A stretch of DNA of 64,000 nt from Taxillus chinensis. Its lineage: Eukaryota; Streptophyta; Magnoliopsida; Santalales; Loranthaceae. Both the position numbers and the translations under genes were made by a program. Under the pieces are notes generated by a model. That model did no database searches, was not told where the DNA came from, and saw nothing but the letters and a program-made list of their open reading frames with translations. Shown piece after piece: positions 33,765-45,276 of the stretch (positions are counted from its first letter, which is position 1; every line of letters begins with the position of its first letter). The stretch is taken from the NCBI GenBank assembly GCA_023512835.1, contig CM042087.1, positions 14,354,853 through 14,418,852 of the forward strand, in the 5' to 3' direction.

Positions 33765-34874
33765 AGAGCCTTAAAAGTAGTCTCTGCTTCTGCAGTCCAT
33801 CGAAATTTGCCTTTCTTCAAGAGATTGGTGAGGGGTCGAGCCAAGATTCCATAATCACAAACGAATTTTTGGTAATAACTTGTAGGACGAAGCCAATTGA
33901 GGATAGCCTATATTTTGGATTGGTCCACCTTGATCCCCTGAGCAGTGACAATATGCCCCAAATATTCAAATTCTTGCTGATCAAAAGCACATTTTGTAAA
34001 TTTCAAGAAAAAGGTGTGATGCTGCAAAATCTCTAAAGCTGTCTTCACATGATCAAGATGTATACTCCAATTGGGGCTTTAAATCAAAATATCATCAAAG
34101 AAAACTAAGATGAATTTTCAGAGATGAGGGCGAAAGATGGAGTTTATGATGGCCTGAAAAGTGGATGGAGCATTACATAGACCAAAGGGCATAACAAGAT
34201 ATACATAGTGGCCATTATGAGTATGAAAGGCAGTTTTTTGAATATCAGATGGATTGAATCGTACTTGGTGGTAATTAGCACGTAAATTGAGCTCGGTAAA
34301 GTAAGTCGCTCCATGAAGTTCATCGAGCATATCTTCGACTGTTGGGATTGGAAACCGGTCCTTGATGGTTAAGGGCTTGGTAATCGATACACAAACGCCA
34401 AGTACCATTTTTTTGACAAGTAGAATAGGGGAGGAAAACAGGTTATTACTTGGTTGAATTAGCCCTAGCTTAAGCATGTCATGAACATGTTTTTCACTTT
34501 CAGCCTTTTGAAAATAAGCATACCTTTAAGGCCACACAGTAGTTGGTGAAGTTCCATCTTTGAGAGGTATACAATGGTCAATGTCTCGAACAGGCGGCAA
34601 CTCATAGGGTTCTTCAAAAATTCCATAAAATGCATTTATTAAAGCTTGCATTTCTGGATGGACAATTTGTTGTAGATCACCCGTGGGGTGGAGACAAACT
34701 ACAAAAATGGAATTGGAATTCCGCATATCCTTGGAAATTGCCTTAAGTGATGCTTGTTGAAGAGTCTGATCATCTGATCCTTGTATTAGTTAGGATGCAT
34801 TATCCCATTAGAACTTCATCGTCATTTTCTTCTAGTTACAAACAACAAAACCCAATTGCTCTAACCATTGGACT
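33765..34874 (-). pseudogene. pol: Reina-like reverse transcriptase
   Basis: Frame 34477-34118 carries LGLIQPSNNLFSSPILLVKK, ITKPLTIKDRFPIPTVEDML, GATYFTELNLRANYHQVRF, YVYLVMPFGLCNAPSTFQ. Farther left an LVFFDDILI-type active site lies at about 34088-34108 (Asp-Asp codons near 34091-34096). DLRxGYHQ has become NLRANYHQ and stops are present, so it is inactive. The N-terminal linker continues to 34874, where the next insertion starts. Confidence 0.85.
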
Positions 34875-35132
34875 TGTGAGGACCTTCCCTGAGGTATGAG
34901 TTATATTTTATGCATTTGTTTGGCATATGTTGTTTGAGATGTGGTTTAGCTCGTTATTGTTGGATCTTGTGCCCGATGTGGGTTCTGTTTGGCTTGTTGT
35001 GCATTGCCTTGCACATGCATGATCGGTGATCATGTTTTATGTTTTGTTATTGGGACATTGAGCTTGAATTTTGCTATGTCCTTTGGGCATGTGTTTTATT
35101 TTCGAGGACGAAAAGTCCTAAGGTGGGGAGGA

Positions 35133-37582
35133 TGTAAAGACTCGTATTTGGGTAGTTTTGAGAGATAGTCATTCTATGAGAATGTAACTATCTGGACGGT
35201 AGTGTAGTCGTCGATGGGAGCATTTTGATTGTACTTAGGCCCGATTTCGAGTCAGGGCCCCATTTGACCCGATTGTTGACTTTTTGGGGTTTATTGGTTG
35301 ACTTTGCGTTTGGGCAGTCATTTGGGTGTAATAATATCTGTTTAGTGTTGTGCTCGTCATTTTGAGCATTTTGACTATAGTTTGACTCAATTTGGACTTC
35401 GGGGCCTTGGAGGTCAATTTTTGTGTTGGGATGTCAATTATTGACTGGGTCAATGGTTGACTAGGTCAGTTGACTGACAAAAATATAAATAACAGGAAAA
35501 AAAGGAAAAAGCTTTCACTTTATGTTTCACGTTTGTGCGTTGAGAGAGAGAGAGAGAGCTTGAGAGAGCTTGGAGGCTTTGGCGATTTGGGGCGATTTGG
35601 GTTCGTGGAGCTCAAAGATTCACTTCAACTAGGTGTCCTTGAACTTCTTATCTCTCTCTTGTTTTGGATCTGCACGAATTTATCATAATTTATGAGATAG
35701 AGCATGAACCCTAAAATTTGGGGAAAACCAATTTTGGGTTAGATCTAATGGTTTAACATAAGATTTATGGTTAAGAACTGTTTTATATTATTGTGGATAT
35801 ATGTTTCTGTGATTTTGGGGTTGATTAATTGTGTTTTTCATGAGGGTTGATAAGTCAACCATGAAATTCTGGGTTTAAATCTAGATTTCTGGAAATCTGG
35901 AATTTTATACGTGTTTTTGTTATTTCTGCGCGATTTAGAAGCGTTCTGGACGCATTTTAAGGTAAATATCGCAGTCTGTTGCGTAGAATGCGTGTTTGTG
36001 CGTGTCTGGGGGGTTGTTGGGTTGATTCCAGACGAAGAACAGGCAAAAACGATAATGAACAGTACCCTGGGTGCGTTCCTGGATCGAACTGACGAAAATC
36101 CGAAGTTCTGGGTCGAAGGGTCGAAGATCCAGGGTCGTAGGGTCGTAGTTCGTAGACCCGTAGTTCGTAGCTCGAAGGTTCGTAGTTCGTAGCCTCGTAG
36201 TTCGAAGTTCGTAGACTCGTAGTTCGTAGACCCGTAGTTCATAGTCGAAGGGTCGAAGTTCGTAGCCTCGTAGGTCGAAGGTCGTAGCCTCGCTTCGAGT
36301 CTTCGAGGCGCGCTGCAGCTCCGCATTCCACAGCTACGAGTCGCAGGTTCTGAGCTACGAGTCGCAGCTTCTGCAGTGTAACTGGACACTGTACAGCACT
36401 GGACTGACCTATTTACATTGCAACCTATACCCATCTACACATTTAAAAATTATACTTAAGTTACAATGTAAATAACGAAATACCCCCCATTTAGATTCAA
36501 AGAAAAATACTAGAAAAATTAATTCCTACTATTTCACAATGTAAAAATTGGGATTTAGTGTAAAATCTCGGAAAAACCCAAAAGTTCGTAGTGGTAAATT
36601 TTTGGAAAGTGGGGTTAGACGTCTCAGAAAAATCCCCAAAAATCAGATTATCTTAGTTATGATATGGGAACCTAATGCGGGGACTTTTGATTTCAAGAAA
36701 ATAGCTGCTATGGGTACTTCCTTCATAAATCAAGGATTGAGGATTTACTTGTGAAGATTGGCTACAGTTTTAAAGGAAATGTTGAGAATGACATGCCATA
36801 CTAATGTTAGTATGTTGGTGTGAGGTATTGGGGCATGGACTCCATGACTTGTTTGGGTTCTCACCGTGATGCACCGATGGTGCTATGTAGTTGACGTGGC
36901 AGGCATATGCACCGATCGCAGGCCTGTGTGGCGACTGTGGCCGGACATATTGCGTTGTGGACAGGCTAAGGCCTAAGTTGAGCCGTTGAGCTCGTGGAGC
37001 TAGGGCTGAGTGCCCTGAGCTGGGATCCCATGGAGGATCGTGGACAAGTTGTCTGTGTGTGGGCGGTGAGTCCTGATGTTTGTTTGCGGTCGAGTCCTGA
37101 TGATTGTGCACACTACACGGTGCATGAGTACACTAAGCATATAGTATAGACATATATGTGTTGCATGATGTGGAGTTTTGGGGTCACCTACTGAGCATGT
37201 CGCTCACCCCTACTTGTTGTTTACCCTTTTCAGGTGTGACCCGAGACTAGTGGAGGACTTTCTTCCAGGAGGACGCCCACTACTCGATGTATGATACGAT
37301 TATATTGTGTATTATTTTATGTGATATCCCGGACATGGGTCTATGGATAGTTATATTTGCATCTTGTATGATGTGATGTCCGTATGATTGTTTGACTCAT
37401 TGTATTATATGGGAAAGTACAGGATTACCCCTGATGTATGACTGTACAGGGTTGCATATTTGAGACAGCACCCGCGGTGTAGTCTCCATTGGTGCTAGTC
37501 ACCAACCCCTTGACCTATCGGGTGCGGGCAAGGGGAAGTCATGTACCCGGTTCCGAGTTCCCTGGAATTCGGAGGCGTGACA
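35133..37582 (+). repeat. 3' LTR of second non-autonomous copy
   Basis: TGTAAAGACTCG...GGAGGCGTGACA, about 2.45 kb and homologous to 31213-33764. It has a TATA-like TATAAATA near 35482, a (GA)n run at 35545-35560, a GTCGTAG/TTCGTAG module array (36105-36310), and the conserved GTCACCTACTGAGC block (37183-37211). Confidence 0.85.
36105..36310. repeat. GTTCGTAG/GGTCGAAG module array in LTR
   Basis: Degenerate 8-14 bp units (GGGTCGAAG, GGGTCGTAG, AGTTCGTAGACCCGTAG) occupy the slot of the 31822 array, after a conserved GAACAGT(A/G)CCC(T/-)TGG(G/T)GCGTT context. Confidence 0.8.
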
Positions 37583-37587
37583 GGACT

Positions 37588-38141
37588 CGCAGCACCATAT
37601 CTAAACCATTCAAGGGTAAGGAATAGTGTAATAAAAAAAAAAAAGAAATACCCTGTATCAAGATATGGACATTGTTGAATCGGCCTTAGCATCTTAAAGG
37701 TTGGCCATTTGTAACACGAACGTGAAAGGGAGCTGTGGGTATCATAGGTAGATGTAGTACAGTAGCCACCTTGTCACTAATAAGGTTATGGGTAGAGCCA
37801 CTATCTACGAGTATTACCACATCATGGGTCCCTATCCTAGCTATAACCTGCATGGTCTTCACTACTGTCCGTCCTATTAATGCATTTAGGGAAATCTCGG
37901 GATTTCTAGGAAGGATGGCCTCGGCATCAATAACATCCCCATCAATGGTAAGGTCATTGTCCCCTTCCAATATCATAAGTTGAGCCCCCTTGCATTTGTG
38001 GCCAAGCGTAAACCTTTCATCGCGCAGTTGAAGCAAAGTCCTTGTGATCGTCTCTTTTGCATTTCCTCCCATGAAAGTCGATTAATAGATAGTTATTTAG
38101 GTGCATCGAACGATTTAGTTGTGGTTGATAGAGTCGGGGAG
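37588..38141 (-). pseudogene. Reina-like protease and zinc knuckle
   Basis: Frame 38072-37686 carries the retropepsin motif VVILVDSGSTHNLISDKVAT and the flap-side sequence FHVRVTNGQPLRC, plus a GHKCKG end of a CCHC zinc knuckle. Its CFNC start lies one frame away (frameshift near 38040). The D-S-G catalytic triplet is intact but the polyprotein is broken. Confidence 0.8.
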
Positions 38142-40369
38142 TGTCACGTCCCCGATTTCAGAAACTCAAAACCGAACATGTGACTTTCCCATGCTTGCAC
38201 CCGAAGGGTCAAGGGGTTAGTGACAAGCACCTATGAGGGACATACAAAGCAGGTGCTGTCCAAATTCCCTATACAACATACATCATGAGTATGAAAGTAC
38301 TTTTCCAATGCCAAAATAATATTAAGTATGTTAATAAAGTCATCACACAAACCAATCAATTCATTACAATTGTTCACAGACCCTTGTCCAGGAAAATAAA
38401 GTTTAATAAGAATAACATCTGAACAAAGTTCATACATCAAGCAAATAACTTCACTGAGCAGTGTAATCCAACACTAGCTCCAATCAACACTTGGAGAAAA
38501 CCAAATCAACAAGTAGGGGTGAGCACGAAGCTCAGTAGGTGAACTATCAATCCTTACCAACACCCAACAACGAACTCCTAATACTACATGCTTTGTGTAC
38601 AAGTGTACATGTGTAGTGTTAAGCCATAACATAAACACATCAGTCAAATCTGAATAAGCACAACAAACACAACGTATAAATTTATAACAATAATTTACAA
38701 AATATATGAATCACAACTACCAATTCAATAACACAAGCAAGGCTTCCCCTCTTCCGGGCTCAAAGCTAATTGCCACCATGGGCAAAACAACATCACGACG
38801 TACCACTCATCCAGGCTCATAGCCATCGCCAACCTAGGCGATCATGCCACATCGACAACCATACCCTATGTACATAGGTCCACAAACACAATATCCATTA
38901 CAGTAAAACATCATACACAAACACAATATCAGTACAATAAATCAATTCATAACGTGTTCTCAATATAAAAAGCAAACATACACCTCAACTATCACAAATA
39001 AAATCACACTACAATCCTGAAGTGATCCTTAGGGTTCTCTCCTAAAGGTTATGAGCTCAAATTTCCATTGGCAAACCAAAGAAAGCAAAACAGGCTGCTA
39101 AAAAGTGCAGATTTTATCCTAACTTTGAAAAATCATAACTAATTCTACAGACCTCCGATTTGCTTACGATACCTACCGTTTTGAAGGGTTTTTAATTGGA
39201 TATTCAAATAAAATATAAAACAATTTTCATGTATCGATGCTCGCCACGTGCATCGCCACATGTAGAGCAGTTTTCCTAGTTTTGCCTCCAACTTCGAAAA
39301 TTCATAACTATTTCCACAGAACTCCGATTGGCCTATAAAATATACGATTTTGTAGATATTTCTACCCTCTCTGGACTAAAAATATAATAAAAATAAAATA
39401 AGATAAAAAAACATTGCACGTGGCAACACACCATATGTATTACCACGTGCAGCGTTACTTGCACCGCCACATGCACACCTTGTGTGTCCCCTTGCCTTGT
39501 ACCCAATTTTTGCTATGTGCATGTCGATACGTGCACCTCAAATGCACCATTCCATGTAGTTGTTGTTCAATTCATTGACCTACTTGTACACGAGCGATAA
39601 GTCGCTTACTTCGCATGATAAACTATGATCGACTTCCCAAACCTTAACTCAATCCCTAAGCCTAAAGGTAGGGTTTTTAAGCCTCAAGACATTCTATCAA
39701 TTGAGTTCTCTTATACAAATAATGAGTTACTAAGCACCAACACAATTGTTCTGATTACTTTCACAGCTCTAAGTCAAATCTCAGTTACATGCAAACTTGT
39801 TCATTCTAAGTTCTATCCTTAATCAAACCAACCATATTTGTTATTTAATCCCTAAAAAGATAAGGAAGGGTAGAATTACCTACCTGGAATATTTCAGAAG
39901 TTAGACTAACTCGTCGGAACTTAGAAACGCCCTCAAGCTTCAACCTTTCTCCTCTATCCTTCGTTGCCTAGTAGAACGGCTAGAGCTCTCCAAGACAAAG
40001 AAACAACAACCAAACCCCTAGGACGACCTCCTTCTTTTATAGAGTTTCTTCCCACATGTTACAAGACTTCTAATAACTTTCAAACTTTAATTTCGTGCCC
40101 ATCAAGTAATTTCCTTAAACTTAGTTTTTGTTTTTATTAGAATTCTTATTTTAAGTCCTTAAAAATACCAAAACACCCTTAATTAAGGTAAATCCTGAAT
40201 TTTCATTTAATAGAAACTTATTAAATCCCCAAATTATAAGATTAACTAATCTACCTCTTAAATTACCATTAGATATTACCAAAATACCCCTGCCTAGCAA
40301 CTACCAAAATGACATTTTTAAATCTTATATAAGTTATCTCTTAGTCTATTCTAGGTACGGGATATTACA
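38142..40369 (-). repeat. Solo LTR (type C) nested in Reina gag-pro region
   Basis: TGTCACGTCCCC...GGATATTACA, about 2.23 kb, with perfect TSD GGGAG (38137-38141 and 40370-40374) and no internal region. It carries the conserved GTAGGGGTGAGC...GCTCAGTAGG block (38512-38544). The shared LTR-end motifs suggest a Tekay/Del-type family. LTR-LTR recombination after insertion is the simplest origin. Confidence 0.85.
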
Positions 40370-40374
40370 GGGAG

Positions 40375-41104
40375 GGGCGGTTATTAAATGGTGATCGTGT
40401 TATTCGCTTTTGTTGTTGTCGTTGCTCATCCTTCATGTGTGTCAAACTAGAGGCCTCCTTCAAGGTTCGAGGGTGAAACATACGAATTCCTTCTAAGATC
40501 TTTGGTCGTAATTCACCCATGAACGACCTAATGAGAGCCTTCGGTGTCCATCCATTCACCCAATTACCCACGGCGCTTGAACTCTTTCTAATAACACGAA
40601 GGGACCCAACTTATGAACCTTGGAGAGCGCTTCATTAAAATCTTCACACTTTATAAGACCGAATCGAGCCCATAGTTCCTCCTTAAACAATTCCCAAGTC
40701 ACTTCACATTCCTCCTCTTGATAGGCACAATGCAGCTATTTCCACCATTGATTCACTTCACCTTCAAGATGAAACGAAGCTAAGGAGACCTTTTGGTTTT
40801 CTATTGTGCCCTGGAATTCAAAAAATTAAGAAACCCTATTGAACCATTTGGTTGGATCATTGCCTGAATATTTTGGGAATTCCAGCTTTGTCATTTTGGT
40901 AGAAAATATCTGCCTACCGTTGTTGACTTCATCCCGTTGTGGTCAAAGCATTACCTTCTCCCCTATGATTAATGGAACCTTCTTTATTTGAAAGGAAAAC
41001 TTAAGACAACCTATTAACAGTATTCTTGACCGTTGTATTCCCTCTTGAATACCACCCAATTTAGCCTCAATGCTTTAGTTCTTTCCTTGTTGGATGACAT
41101 TATA
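40375..41104 (-). pseudogene. gag: Reina-like gag
   Basis: Frame 40571-40365 reads WTPKALIRSFMGELRPKILE, then FHPRTLKEASSLTHMKDEQ and RSPFNNRP, a chromovirus Gag C-terminal segment. Farther right, other frames carry more Gag-like sequence with stops. It reaches the PBS. Confidence 0.7.
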
Positions 41105-41121
41105 ATCAAGCTTTGATACCG
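41105..41121 (-). other. Primer-binding site of Reina-like element
   Basis: The minus strand reads CGGTATCAAAGCTTG just after the LTR end GGGACCTAACA, close to the iMet PBS TGGTATCAGAGC. Confidence 0.7.
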
Positions 41122-41122
41122 A

Positions 41123-41395
41123 TGTTAGGTCCCAATCAAAGCTCTACAGATGACCTCTTATGGCGAGATCGGGCCACACAATTTTGGGTAATTCTCAACA
41201 TACTTTCCTTTATTGACTGCACGTTTTTAAATACAAGACATAACTACTTTCCCTAAAATCAAGACCACAATTATTGGAATGCTAATTAAAACAAATTCAA
41301 ACAAATCTTGAATAAAAAAAATCAAATAAAGAAAAGAATTTGACTTAGTTCAAATATTTCCTATTTGGATGAGGAGTCTGTTGGGTGACGTATGA
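41123..41395 (-). repeat. 5' LTR of Reina-like element
   Basis: About 273 bp, partner of 27918-28214. The outer end (…GTGACGTATGA) has diverged from the partner's …GTGGCGTATCA. Confidence 0.8.
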
Positions 41396-42419
41396 CGATA
41401 TCGTCCAGAGACATGTTGACTATCTTGAATATTGGCATCGTGAGACGTCTCGGCCGATAACTCGGACGAGATGGCCAAGATGACCCGATTCGTCGTATTA
41501 CCCCTAAATCTCGTGTCGCTAGCTGTTAATACCTGGACGAAACAGCCGAGATACAAACATCTCAGCCGCGAACGATGGAGATATATTTACCATAGGCCTT
41601 CCTTCCTTCAACTACTGATCACGGGTCAGATAATAGATACTGTGTTGGTCCTCTAGCAGATGAGCTTTTATTATGTACTCTATGAAGAGGTATACGACAA
41701 ACAGAAAGTATTTCACATAAACTAGTTATCATGCATAACACGATACAAGGATGTTCTGTAATATAATGTAATGAGTTGGTGCGTGAGGTGGGAGATTTCC
41801 ATTATCACCGACACCGGATAAATCCAACTTGCTCGTAGGATTTTTTGGCGACAGTTTTTTTGTTTTACATATTCCATTACATATATTTCAGAATACAAAC
41901 TAGGCAAAAGAATGGGCACAAACTGCTATCTCAGGGTGGATCACCAAACTGAAATCTATTAACAATTGAATATTGAGCATTCAAATATGGTGTCAGAATA
42001 ATCAATCTAACTTTGCTCGCATGTTTAGCCCATTCAACACGTGGTCCTCCCGCATTTATAATTAGATTTTCATTAATTTGAATTAAATGCTGACAGATAA
42101 AAACAAAATAATCGGTTGATACATTTTTAAAAACAAAAATTGTTTGAGAGACAAGTAAAACGACGCCGCACTATGGGGTTGGGACAATTGGTCAAAAACA
42201 CAATTTGCTAGTAAAGTACATCGTGCGCATGTAAGTTGTAACGTGTAACCTCGGAGGAGCTTTTAGATTCAATGCCATCTACTTCTCCTCGGAGCGGAAC
42301 CAAAAACAAACATCGGAAAATCCTAATCCAATCCCAATTTCACCCACGCTTCACGCACATACGTTCCCACACACGGCACAAGTCTCTCTTATGCACCAAC
42401 ACAGATCGAACCCTTTCCC
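41396..42419. other. Region upstream of the DDT gene
   Basis: No protein domain is recognised. A frame at 41471-41656 is of unknown meaning. Near 42157-42168 AAAACGACGCCG resembles the core of the LTR near-palindromes. The DDT gene promoter probably lies in the right part. Confidence 0.4.
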
Positions 42420-42634
42420 TTCTCTCTCTCTAGATTGTGACTAAATTGTTGTTGATTATTTTGGTCATCCATGCCCTTTTCTCTTCTGGTCTCAAAACCC
42501 CACTTTCTCTCTCCTCTCCTCTCCTCTCCTCTCCTCTTTCTCTCTCTCTCTAGAATAGAATCTCCCTCGTCTCCTTCATGATCGTCTTCCATGTGAACCC
42601 TACGTAGACCGACCGACCGACCGACCGACCGACC
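42420..42634. repeat. 5'UTR microsatellites of DDT gene
   Basis: CT-rich runs (TCTCTCTCTC near 42421, TCTCC-type pentamers at about 42508-42536) and a GACC tetranucleotide run (about 42607-42634) lie just upstream of the ATG at 42671. Confidence 0.75.
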
Positions 42635-42670
42635 TACCGACCAATCCCTACCGATCGATCTCCCTACGCC

Positions 42671-45234
42671 ATGGCCCAACAACCCTCCCCTTCGATTCCT
42701 GACCGCCGATCTTCCTCCCCCCACCCCCCGGCCGAGGCCGCTGCTACTAACCATAACGGTCAGCACGACGGCTGTGGAGCAGCCGCTACCGCCGCCACCA
42801 ACCATAACGAACGGAACGGTGGGATAATGAGGAGGGAGAGGCCTTCCCGGGCGTGCACATTACGCGCCGCCGCTCGCCTGCAGGCGGCGGCAGCTGCTGA
42901 GGCTGCGGAGCGTAAGCCGAGAGCTCCGAAGAAGGAGCGGTACCAGGAGCCTCCTCCACCGGAGGAGCAGGGGGAGGAAACGGAGGAGGAGGAGGAGGGG
43001 CCTTCTCAGCAATGTAGCGGCAGCAGCAGCAAGATCGTGACGTCGCTCGTGATTTCGCCCCCGCCGTCTCAGTTGCCGCGGTGGTGTCTCCGCTCTATGT
43101 GGGAATTGGCTTCCGTTCTCAATTTCTTGCACGTGTGTGAGCTTTCGGAGTTGATGTTGCCTGCTTATTGATGTGGTTTTCGGTTGCTTTTGTTATTGTT
43201 GTGTTTCTTTCTTAAGCTTGTCTTTCCATTTTGCTCATTTGCTTGTGTGTATTACAGGTTTTTAGGCCTCTTTTGAACATTTCAGTTGAATTTTCTGCGG
43301 AGGAGTTTGAGACCGCTTTGATCACACCCAACGACACTTTGAGTGACATACACATACCTTTATTAAAGGTTGGTGCTTTGTTTTTGAAATGAACAGCTTG
43401 AATGTTCAGTTTGCATTGTCACTCTTTTTTTTTTTTTCCCTTTCTTCCATTGAAAACGCCAAGTCCGTTAGTTCTAAAACGCTATTCAATTTCATGCATC
43501 GCCCCCAAGTGACTTATGTTTTATTCCACTGCTTTACATCCCACCTCATTGAGGAACAATGCTGCACAGTCAACAAAACTAATGTTGTTCTGCCAGTTCC
43601 TCCTTCAGTCCCAAATGGAGTGATGCCATTTTTGCCTATTTTTTTAGCCCTTTTAATTCTATGAAGAAAGCTAATTATAGTAGAATTTTCCATTTTGACA
43701 AATTCAATTGTGAGTTCCTCTTTCCTAGATAGTATTCTGGTGAAATATTTTGGTTGAGGATCGGTTGGAACTCTTCAAATTTAAAGCATTATGATGTTTG
43801 GGTGTAGGTTTTATTGGATCTTGTTTCAGTATTCTAAAAGATTTTTTTTTTCCTATTTTTGTATCTTTAATTAGTTGATGCCAGGGTGAAATGTTGTATT
43901 AGATTAAATTTCATTTTATATTTTGGATCATTCTGTTTTTCTTTTATTTCCTTTCTTTTCTTTGCCAAGCTGTCAATCGGTATGAATTTGCTTACATTTC
44001 TATCCAATTAATATATATATATGTGTGTGTGTGTGTGTATTAGGCAATTCCTCCTGTAACCCGGATGGCGCTTGGTCGTAAAACTTGGGTTACTGTTTTG
44101 TGCAGAAAATTGAGAGATTGGTGGCATTGGGTAATGTGACCACTTTCCCCTAATGAAGATATTTGATTGTGTTGTTTACTGGGCTTCCGCAGTCTGGTCA
44201 TTGCATCTGTAATGAGTTTCTTATGTTGTTGTAGGTTGCAGATGGAGATATTCCAATTGTTGCTTCGCATGGGTAAGCATCTGTGCATATCTTATTATTC
44301 TAGTAATTAAGTTTGCATCTGTGCATATTTTATTATTATTCTAGTAATTAAGTTTTTGGGGGTTCTTAGCTTCGTTATTGATGTTAATTTGTTAGGACGG
44401 AAGTTGATGTGTATAATAATACACTGGATCCTGGTGTTCGCGTGGCAATTTTGAAAGCATTATGTGACATTCGTGTTGAGGTATGACTTTATCTGTCACT
44501 GTCTACAATCACTAGCTATGTCTCCAGTTTACATGTATTGTATTAGTGTCAGTTCCTTTACTTGTTTCAATGTTACCTGAAATGCAGTTTTGTCATGCAC
44601 TATACCTGGTTCCTTTAAATGTTACCAATGTAGCCTATTTAGGTGTAGAAGTATGATTGCAATGTCACTTGCCTTATTCTTTTTCAATGTTTTTAAAGTG
44701 ACATCCAGTTTTTTCCCACATTGTCTGTAATACTTCATTCCTGATTCTGTGATATTGTATTATTGTGAATGTAACTTGTCAGTACCTTTCATTGAACTAA
44801 AAAAAGTGCGTTTGTGATATGAATTATCTACTACTTATAAATCAATTAGAAGTCATATCTTGCTTCTTTTTTTCCCTGGAAATTGAAATGCAATAACAGT
44901 TTATTATTATTATTATTATTATCTCTTTCCACCATGAATAATAAATATATTTTGTTGATACAATTGTCCTGTTTGTTCTTTGATGTATTGTTTATGAATC
45001 TGCCATGACATGGAAGGAGGGAAGAAATAGGATTATTTCATCAGATGTATTAAATGGTGTGATGCTTTGTGCTACTTATTTTTCAAATCACACAGTTATC
45101 TTCATTTTACTGATTTTGAGTGTGTAGCAAGAAGACATCCGGAACTATATTGATGACTCCATTAAACATGGTGTTCGACTTCCAGCATTTCGTAAAGAAC
45201 GCATTGGTGGTGATTCACATGGAATCTCTTACTG
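42671..45234 (+). CDS. DDR4: DDT-domain chromatin protein, DDR4-like; 5' six exons only
   Basis: This is the only host gene seen. Exons fit GT-AG rules: 42671-43132, 43258-43368, 44044-44130, 44235-44272, 44396-44480 and 45128-45234; the phases join and give about 296 residues. The N-terminus is low-complexity, with RRERPSRACTLRAAARLQ and an acidic EETEEEEE stretch. The DDT domain follows (PRWCLRSMWELASVLNFLH across the first junction to FRPLLNISVEFSAEEFETAL). Then come GRKTWVTVLCRKLRDWWHWV and IRNYIDDSIKHGVRLPAFRK, as in plant DDR4-type proteins. DDT proteins bind ISWI remodellers in the nucleus, so a role as an ISWI accessory subunit is inferred. The gene stops 42 bp before a 500-N gap, and no later exons were seen in the window. 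DDR4 orthology rests on recalled family resemblance. Confidence 0.85.
44009..44043 (+). repeat. (TA)n(TG)n run at a splice acceptor
   Basis: An alternating ATATAT then GTGTGTGTGTGTGTATTAG run directly precedes exon 3 of the DDT gene, replacing an ordinary pyrimidine tract. Confidence 0.75.
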
Positions 45235-45276
45235 GTAATAAACCCTGGCTTGCAATCCGAACTAGACATTGTTGTT

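Larger units (their letters stand above)
34875..37582 (+). mobile_element. Second copy of the non-autonomous family, nested in Reina linker
   Basis: Perfect TSD GGACT (34870-34874 and 37583-37587). The left end starts TGTGAGGACC, similar to the LTR start TGTAAAGACC, but passes within a few bases into unrelated sequence; almost all of the 5' LTR is missing. About 250 bp later a polypurine tract (TTTTCGAGGACGAAAAGTCC then TAAGGTGGGGAGGA) and a full 3' LTR (35133-37582) follow. The host frame is continuous across the site (…DMVLRVQWLEQLG…). Confidence 0.8.
27918..41395 (-). mobile_element. Reina-like chromovirus (short-LTR Ty3/gypsy) with three nested insertions
   Basis: Short LTRs (27918-28214 and 41123-41395) bound gag, zinc knuckle, protease, RT, RNase H, integrase and chromodomain remnants in minus-strand order. 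Outer flanks TGATA (27913-27917) and CGATA (41396-41400) form a TSD with one mismatch. Three insertions interrupt it: 30107-33764 (TSD AGAGC), 34875-37582 (TSD GGACT) and 38142-40369 (TSD GGGAG). At each point the element's own reading frame is continuous once the insert and one TSD copy are discounted. All ORFs contain stops or frameshifts. Confidence 0.85.
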
